From Nitrospirota bacterium (GTDB taxonomy: Bacteria; Nitrospirota; JAOUDF01), in contig JAOUDF010000063.1 of assembly GCA_029859385.1 (NCBI GenBank), positions 1 through 11,468 of the forward strand: 11,468 nucleotides of DNA. The letters run 5' to 3'. The notes beneath the pieces are model-generated. The model did not search any database. It saw only the letters and a program-made list of their open reading frames with translations, and was not told where the DNA came from. Made by a program: the position numbers and the translations under genes. This document shows, piece after piece, positions 6,946 to 11,468 of the stretch; within the stretch, counting starts at the first letter, position 1, and each line of letters starts with the position of its first letter.

Positions 6946-7560
6946 CCGAGCTGCTTTGTCGCGCAGCGTCTCCTGAACCGCAGGGCTATGTTTCTTGGAC
7001 AATGAATCCACGGCAGTGAACGTCTTCTGGAGAAAGAGGACGGTGTTGGTATTGTCATCGCGTACCTGAGTTTGCACCGTGTAGCGCCCTCGCTGTTCGT
7101 GTGGCTCAATAATAACCTTGAGATATTGAATGCTCAGTTCAAGAGAACGCCCTGGTGGTGCCGGCTTGTCATGCCATACCTCCATGGGGGGAGTTTCCGA
7201 GTAGACCTTTCCATCCGGTTGAATTACCCGAAAGCGCATCGAAACTTTGCAGAGGTTGGCTGCATCAGGTTTGCAGCCACTGAAAATGACGAATGCGCTA
7301 ATGGGCTGATTGATGCCTACGCTTTCAACCGTGTCGACATCTACAGTTTCCGACGGAGTGGCCCACTTCTTGAGAAGGGCTTGCTCATCGGCTGTAAAGA
7401 TGAGTTGAGCACCAAATGCGCCCACGGAATTCCTGTCATCTGAGTCAGGAAGCGGGTTCCCTTGTTTGTCGATCCACCCGGCGTGGGCGTTGCCTGCAAG
7501 GAAGCAAACCAGTAAGAGAAGTCTCAGCACTATGAATGCACTACCTGCCTTGAGAAACAT
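6943..7560 (-). CDS. Hypothetical secreted (periplasmic) protein
   Basis: 205 residues if started at the ATG at 7560. That start gives a textbook signal peptide: K4, a hydrophobic core FIVLRLLLLVCFLAG, and an AHA|G cleavage site after residue 27. The frame stays open upstream for another 51 codons, but that stretch does not look like a secretion signal; the ribosome-binding site before 7560 is weak. The mature ~178-residue protein has a Cys pair, C96 and C104, that could form a disulfide. Its C-terminal half alternates strand-like segments (LELSIQYLKVIIEP, GRYTVQTQVRDD), suggesting an Ig-like beta sandwich. I do not recognise the family. It could be a periplasmic binding or accessory protein. 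It is divergent from the RhuM gene. Confidence 0.7.
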   Translation of the reverse strand: MFLKAGSAFIVLRLLLLVCFLAGNAHAGWIDKQGNPLPDSDDRNSVGAFGAQLIFTADEQALLKKWATPSETVDVDTVESVGINQPISAFVIFSGCKPDAANLCKVSMRFRVIQPDGKVYSETPPMEVWHDKPAPPGRSLELSIQYLKVIIEPHEQRGRYTVQTQVRDDNTNTVLFLQKTFTAVDSLSKKHSPAVQETLRDKAAR

Positions 7561-7691
7561 AATGATGTTATTAACCGACACGACGACTGTAACCAAAACC
7601 GGCTTGTTTGTAAATCGAAATTGACTTGGTATGGCAATGTGATTAGACTTGCTTGTCGGTTGGCGTCGCAGATAGAAGAAATGCACCCCTG

Positions 7692-7706
7692 TTCGGTAAC
7701 ACCGAA
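7692..7706. promoter_or_regulatory. Perfect dyad TTCGGT-AAC-ACCGAA upstream of the RhuM gene
   Basis: A 6-bp perfect inverted repeat with a 3-bp spacer lies 57 bp before the RhuM start, inside the 203-bp divergent gap (7561-7763). It is a reasonable operator-like site for a small regulator. I found no convincing -35/-10 pair to place it against, so this is tentative. Nothing else is recognisable in the gap. Confidence 0.25.
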
Positions 7707-7763
7707 TGCTCATGTATCATCTGCAGCCTTGGCAAACCCTGCCGAGTCTTAGGAAATGAAGCC

Positions 7764-8756
7764 ATGAATGATGAGATTGTTTTCTACACCACTCCCGAAG
7801 GCAAAAAGAAGGTCGAGGTCATTTTTCAAGGCGAAGATTTCTGGCTTTCGCAAAAGCGAATGGCGGAGTTGTTTGGTGTAGAGGTAAACACGGTTAATTA
7901 CCATCTAAAGGAGATTTTTAAGAGCGGCGAGTTGGTCGAGAAATCAGTTATTCGAAAAATTCGAACAACTGCCGCTGACGGCAAGAATTACCCGACTTCC
8001 TTTTACAGTCTTGACGCCATCATTGCCGTCGGCTATCGGGTCAACAGCTATCAGGCGACGCAGTTCCGTATCTGGGCGACGAAAACCCTGAAGGAGTTCA
8101 TCGTCAAAGGCTTTGTTCTGGATGATGAACGTCTCAAGCAGGGGAACCGAGTTTTTGGCAAGGACTATTTCGATGAACTGCTGGAACGCATACGGGAAAT
8201 CCGGGCGAGCGAAAGGCGGTTCTATCAGAAGATAACCGACATTTATGCTCTCTCCGTCGATTACGATAAAGACTCGCCGCTGACCAAGGAGTTTTTTGCC
8301 ACCGTGCAGAACAAGCTCCATTGGGCCATTACCGGCAAAACGGCAGCCGAGATAATCTACGGTTCGGCTGATGCCGCCAAGATATATATGGGGTTGACGA
8401 ACTGGAAACAGGCCCCCGACGGTAAGATACTGAAATCCGATGTGACCGTTGCCAAAAACTATCTGAATGAAAACCATATCAAAGAGTTAAACCGTATTGT
8501 CTCGGCTTATCTCGATTTGGCGGAGAACAGGGCCGAGCGGAATATCTTGATGAAAATGGCGGACTGGAGCAAGTTCCTCCACGGTTTTCTCGAACTGTCC
8601 AATTATCCCATCCTGGAAGACAAGGGTAAAGTGAGCATGCTCGAGGCCAGGGTCAAGGCCGAGCAAGAGTTCGATGTTTATCGTAAACGTCAGGATGCTG
8701 AATATGTCTCGGATTTCGACAAGGAAATAAAACGGATTGAGGGGAAGCATAAGTAG
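7764..8756 (+). CDS. RhuM-family protein
   Basis: 330 residues from the ATG at 7764, preceded by AGGA nine bases upstream. The open frame reaches back to 7653, but nothing upstream resembles the family. The N-terminus has the RhuM pattern: IVFYTTPEGKKKVEV, then a helix-turn-helix-like segment at ~27-52 (WLSQKRMAELFGV, NTVNYHLKEIF), then SFYSLDAIIAVGYRVNS and FRIWATKTLKEFIVKGF. The helical C-terminal half contains MADWSKFLHGFLELS. RhuM was named from Salmonella pathogenicity island 3, and relatives are scattered on mobile and accessory DNA, often near restriction-modification loci; the molecular function is not established. The segment could bind DNA. No restriction, Fic or toxin-antitoxin partner is encoded next to it here, and length is normal for the family. 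Confidence 0.88.
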   Translation: MNDEIVFYTTPEGKKKVEVIFQGEDFWLSQKRMAELFGVEVNTVNYHLKEIFKSGELVEKSVIRKIRTTAADGKNYPTSFYSLDAIIAVGYRVNSYQATQFRIWATKTLKEFIVKGFVLDDERLKQGNRVFGKDYFDELLERIREIRASERRFYQKITDIYALSVDYDKDSPLTKEFFATVQNKLHWAITGKTAAEIIYGSADAAKIYMGLTNWKQAPDGKILKSDVTVAKNYLNENHIKELNRIVSAYLDLAENRAERNILMKMADWSKFLHGFLELSNYPILEDKGKVSMLEARVKAEQEFDVYRKRQDAEYVSDFDKEIKRIEGKHK

Positions 8757-8802
8757 TCCCTCATCCCATGGGGTAGTTTGTTAGATCAGCAGTCCGTGAT
8801 TA

Positions 8803-10476
8803 TCAAGCCGGCTTCAGCACCACCGGCTTCTTCCCGATCCGCACCGATTTCCACCGCTGCACCACCTGCCCGGCGCGGTTCTCGCGCACCTCGAAGTACG
8901 AATGATCGGGACGTATGGTGATGGCGCCGATGTCGGGCCCCTTGATGCCGGTTTCCTTGCAGATAAGCTGGATGATGCCGCCGGGGTTGAGCTGCTGCTG
9001 GCCGCCGACGTCGATGCGGAACCGGAAGTACCCTGTTACCGGGCCTTTACCGCGACCCTGTTTCCCCTCGAACTTCGGCCCGCCCTTGCCTTTCTTGCCC
9101 GCGGTCTCCTGAAACTCGAACGGCTTTCCGCCGGGACGCTTCTCCTTGAAGGTCTTGACCTCTTTCTCCAGTTTGTAGCCGCTGCGCAGAAGGGGGATAT
9201 CGCTTTCCACCAGCAGGGCGGCGATCAGCGAGGCGGCGTCGGCCTTCTGTAAAAGCTCCTCGGCCATCTGCATGATGGACGGCTCGAAGGAGGCGGAGGC
9301 CTTCTCGATGGTCTGGTTCAGCAGGTCCTCGCGCCCCTTCTTGGCGATGGCATCTGGTTCGGGGACGGGCTGCCAGTCGGCCTCGAGCCTGCCGCGTTGG
9401 AGCATGTGCTGATAGCGGCTCCGCTCCGACGGTGTAATGAGCGATATCGACTTTCCTTTTGCCCCGCAACGGCCTGTCCTGCCGCTCCGGTGTACGTATG
9501 ACTCCAGCGAGTTGGGCAGGGCGTAGTTGATGACGTGGGTAATGCCGGGTACGTCGATGCCGCGGGCGGCCACGTCGGTGGCGATGAGCAGGTTCAGCTT
9601 ACCCTTTCGGAAGGCGGCCATGGCCTGGTTGCGCTGCGACTGGCTCAGGTCGCCGTGGATGGCGTCGGCGAGAAAACCCTCCGTGCGCAGGCGCTCGGCC
9701 AGGTTGTCGGTCTCCTGCCGGGTGCGGCAGAAGATGATGGCCTTCTCAGGTCTCTTGAAAAGGAGGAGGTTGACCAGCGATTCGAATTTTTGCCTGCCGG
9801 GGACGACGTAGAGATGGTGCGAAATATCGGTGTGCGCCACCTGGCTGCCGTGGAGGCGGACCAGTTCGGGCTTTATCATCGTCTCTTCCGCCACCTTCAT
9901 GATGGGCGGCGGCAAGGTGGCGGAAAAGAGGAGTATCTGCGCATCGGGCGGCGCATGCTCCAGAATGGCGGTGATGTCGTCGAGGAACCCCATGTCGAGC
10001 ATCTCGTCGCCTTCGTCGAGCACGACCGCGTCGACATTCTCCAGCTTGAGGGTCCTGCGCTCCAGGTGGTCCATGATGCGGCCGGGTGTCCCCACCACGA
10101 TGTGGGTGCCGCGCTTCAGGGCATGAAGCTGGTCCGACATCGATTCGCCGCCGGTTACGGAAGTCACCTCGATCCGCTCCACCTGCGCAACATCCTTCAG
10201 CTCCCTCGTTACCTGCGCGGCCAGCTCCCGTGTGGGGGCGAGGATAATCACCTGCGTGGCGCGGCGCGATGCGTCGATCTTCTGGATGAGCGGAAGGCCG
10301 TAGGCCAGCGTCTTTCCCGAGCCGGTGCGCGACTGAACGATAAGGTCGCCGCCCCGGACAACAGGGGCGAAGGTTTCGGTCTGGACCGGGGTCGGGTCGG
10401 TAATCCCCTTTGCGGCCAGCGCCGCGACCAGTGAAGGTTTAAGGCCAAGTTCGGCGAATGACGGTGTTTCGGACAT
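8803..10476 (-). CDS. DEAD-box ATP-dependent RNA helicase with DbpA RNA-binding domain
   Basis: 557 residues. It has the Q-motif (F7...Q32), motif I SRTGSGKT (49-56), Ia PTRELA (81-86), GG (109-110), Ib TPGR (130-133), II DEGD (154-157), III SAT (185-187), IV IIFCRT (247-252), V ATDVAARGID (299-308) and VI HRSGRTGR (329-336). A helical region (~375-440) and a Lys/Gly-rich linker (~441-480) lead to a C-terminal DbpA-type RNA-binding domain (482-556: YFRFRIDVGG...GAITIRPDHSYFEV). In DbpA and CsdA relatives this domain directs unwinding to structured RNA, notably 23S rRNA, in ribosome assembly or cold adaptation. Motif II has Gly where Ala is nearly universal. The ATG at 10476 has GGAG ten bases upstream. 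It converges with the RhuM gene across 46 bp that lack a clear terminator. Confidence 0.96.
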   Translation of the reverse strand: MSETPSFAELGLKPSLVAALAAKGITDPTPVQTETFAPVVRGGDLIVQSRTGSGKTLAYGLPLIQKIDASRRATQVIILAPTRELAAQVTRELKDVAQVERIEVTSVTGGESMSDQLHALKRGTHIVVGTPGRIMDHLERRTLKLENVDAVVLDEGDEMLDMGFLDDITAILEHAPPDAQILLFSATLPPPIMKVAEETMIKPELVRLHGSQVAHTDISHHLYVVPGRQKFESLVNLLLFKRPEKAIIFCRTRQETDNLAERLRTEGFLADAIHGDLSQSQRNQAMAAFRKGKLNLLIATDVAARGIDVPGITHVINYALPNSLESYVHRSGRTGRCGAKGKSISLITPSERSRYQHMLQRGRLEADWQPVPEPDAIAKKGREDLLNQTIEKASASFEPSIMQMAEELLQKADAASLIAALLVESDIPLLRSGYKLEKEVKTFKEKRPGGKPFEFQETAGKKGKGGPKFEGKQGRGKGPVTGYFRFRIDVGGQQQLNPGGIIQLICKETGIKGPDIGAITIRPDHSYFEVRENRAGQVVQRWKSVRIGKKPVVLKPA

Positions 10477-10522
10477 GACAGGTTTCTCCGGGAAAAGTGC
10501 GTAACTGCGTTTTCACGCGCAC

Positions 10523-10549
10523 CTTATATCCCATCGGGGCGCATGTCAA
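10523..10549 (-). promoter_or_regulatory. Candidate sigma70 promoter of the helicase gene
   Basis: On the minus strand a perfect -35 TTGACA (plus-strand 10544-10549) is followed 15 nt later by TATAAG (10523-10528, 5/6 match). The implied start near 10515 gives a leader of ~40 nt. That leader contains GTGC-GCGT-GAAA-ACGC...GCAC, an 8-bp stem with a bulge, just before the GGAG site. The spacer is shorter than the usual 17 nt. Confidence 0.5.
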
Positions 10550-10614
10550 TTGCAGAATTTGGGATAGGCGTATTGCCGCGAAGCTCTCGGTAGCGATATG
10601 CAGGAAAAAGTTCA

Positions 10615-10644
10615 TTGATTGTAAGAGCGCTATCGGGCCATAAT
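10615..10644 (+). promoter_or_regulatory. Candidate promoter of the TIR-like gene
   Basis: TTGATT (10615-10620) and CATAAT (10639-10644) are separated by 18 nt, each 4-5 of 6 to the sigma70 consensus. A start near 10651 would give a leader of ~58 nt before the ATG at 10709. The rest of the 232-bp divergent gap shows no recognisable RNA or operator. Confidence 0.35.
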
Positions 10645-10708
10645 GTTGAGCAGCCATTATTTTTTCGGAATTGAAGTTGCAAGCGAGATGGAAACGGAGG
10701 TGCAGTAG

Positions 10709-11468
10709 ATGGCGGGAGTGTTGCTGACGTATCACAAAACTGATGAGGAACGGGCGAACCGCCTTGGTCTCCACCTGGCGAACCGGTTTGGCAGAGACAT
10801 GGTCCTGCGGGCCCTGGACGAAACCGGTGGGGAGAAGTGGGAGTCTGAAGTTGCGGAGGCAATGGCGGGTGCGGAGTTTCTTCTGGCACTGATCGGGCCT
10901 CACTTGCAGGGTGCGTCGAGTGACGCCCTTCGTACTGTGCTTGCGGCTGCCGCCGCTCAGGAGAAGGTGGTGCTTCCTGTTTTTACGGGAGTGGCGGAGG
11001 TCCCGGAGGCAAAAGACCTGCCGCAGGAGATCGCTCCGCTGGCCGAGAAGGGGCTGTCTCTTAGGGATGAACGCTGGAACGATAGTCTCGTACGCCTGAT
11101 TGAAAAGGCGCGCGACCTTGTCCGCCCCACGCGGGAGCGGGCGCCGCTTTACAGTGTTCAGCTCGATATTCTCGAGCGGCAGGAGAAGTTCTTTTCTCTG
11201 CTCGATGCGGAGAAAAAGCCCGAAGAGGCGGTGCCGGTGGGCCGGGAGATACTCACCATGCTCGACCGGGTCCTGCCGCTCTATCCGGCCGATACTATTC
11301 TCCTCTCGACCCGTGGCTATACCCACAGGAACCTTGCTGTGGCCCTTTCACGGCTGGAGCGCCATGAAGAAAAAGATGCGGAGCTTGCCGCCTCGGAACG
11401 GGTATTCGCCGCCTACGGTCAGGAATACCCTTTGGAGCCTGCCGCCTGGGACGGCAAGGGCAGCATCG
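10709..11468 (+). CDS. Degenerate TIR-like domain protein with TPR-like helices, 3'-truncated
   Basis: The frame stays open from the ATG at 10709 to the window end (253 codons), so the C-terminus is missing. GGAGG (10696-10700) lies eight bases before the ATG, an excellent ribosome-binding site, and an in-frame TAG abuts the ATG. Residues ~1-138 follow the bacterial TIR pattern by eye: strand A VLLTYHKTD (4-12), helix RANRLGLHLANRFGRDMV (15-32), strand D plus turn FLLALIGPHLQG (57-68), VVLPVFTGV (87-95), DLPQEIAPLA (103-112) and LSLRDERWNDSLVRLIEKA (116-134). Where active TIRs have the NAD-cleaving Glu (LEIxxAL), this protein reads LRTVLAAA (74-81) with no acid, so enzymatic loss is likely. 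From ~146 it is helical with TPR-like packing (LSTRGYTHRNLAVALSRLE). It could be a scaffold or sensor in signalling or defence. TIR assignment is moderate confidence. Confidence 0.75.
   Translation, partial: MAGVLLTYHKTDEERANRLGLHLANRFGRDMVLRALDETGGEKWESEVAEAMAGAEFLLALIGPHLQGASSDALRTVLAAAAAQEKVVLPVFTGVAEVPEAKDLPQEIAPLAEKGLSLRDERWNDSLVRLIEKARDLVRPTRERAPLYSVQLDILERQEKFFSLLDAEKKPEEAVPVGREILTMLDRVLPLYPADTILLSTRGYTHRNLAVALSRLERHEEKDAELAASERVFAAYGQEYPLEPAAWDGKGSI

Noticed and set aside
8757..8802. CCCATGGG palindrome between RhuM and the helicase as a terminator
   Set aside because: The dyad is only four base pairs per arm with no loop and no T-run, too weak for an intrinsic terminator.
9535..10434. 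299-codon plus-strand open frame inside the helicase region
   Set aside because: The opposite strand encodes every DEAD-box motif; this is its antisense shadow.
10598..10618. Six-codon leader-like frame (ATG to TGA) upstream of the TIR-like gene
   Set aside because: It lies before the predicted transcription start, has no Shine-Dalgarno site and no regulatory-codon bias; it is most likely chance.
10439..11326. 295-codon open frame on the minus strand at the right edge
   Set aside because: It overlaps the helicase start and is antisense to the TIR-like gene, which has a GGAGG site, domain-like sequence and a frame open to the window end. The minus-strand product is Arg/His/Leu-rich with no recognisable motifs.

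Overview
The window is about 57-60% GC in most genes and reads like a chromosomal segment of a Geobacter-type deltaproteobacterium (Desulfuromonadota). This assignment is inference. It rests on a large chemotaxis receptor, a NodI/NodJ-type ABC pair, a DbpA-domain RNA helicase and a paired-hairpin intergenic repeat; no taxonomic marker gene is present.

Layout. (1) 1-2241, plus strand: the 3' part of a methyl-accepting chemotaxis protein with an exceptionally long cytoplasmic hairpin, built by 28-residue repeats in both arms, and an extra helical domain after the hairpin. (2) 2279-4935, minus strand: a likely operon read in the order RMND1/DUF155-family membrane-anchored protein, APH-fold kinase, HAD-superfamily hydrolase. 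A two-hairpin dispersed repeat (3040-3108) separates the last two genes. (3) 5048-6576, plus strand, divergent from the operon: an ABC-2 exporter, with ATPase and permease overlapping by ATGA. (4) 6599-8756: an A+T-richer accessory patch with a small Cys-pair protein and a secreted protein on the minus strand, separated by an 11-bp hairpin, then a divergent RhuM-family protein. (5) 8803-10476, minus strand: a DEAD-box RNA helicase with a C-terminal DbpA RNA-binding domain and an unusual DEGD motif II. (6) 10709-11468, plus strand, running off the window: a protein starting with a degenerate TIR-like domain followed by TPR-like helices.

Functional links are limited. The ABC pair forms one transporter. 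The RMND1-kinase-HAD operon is tightly packed at its 5' end (15-nt gap), which suggests co-expression, but its substrate is not evident. The best candidates for something undescribed are the TIR-like/TPR protein at the right edge, which lacks the usual catalytic Glu in my manual alignment, the super-long receptor with its appended C-terminal domain, and the RMND1-kinase-HAD operon.
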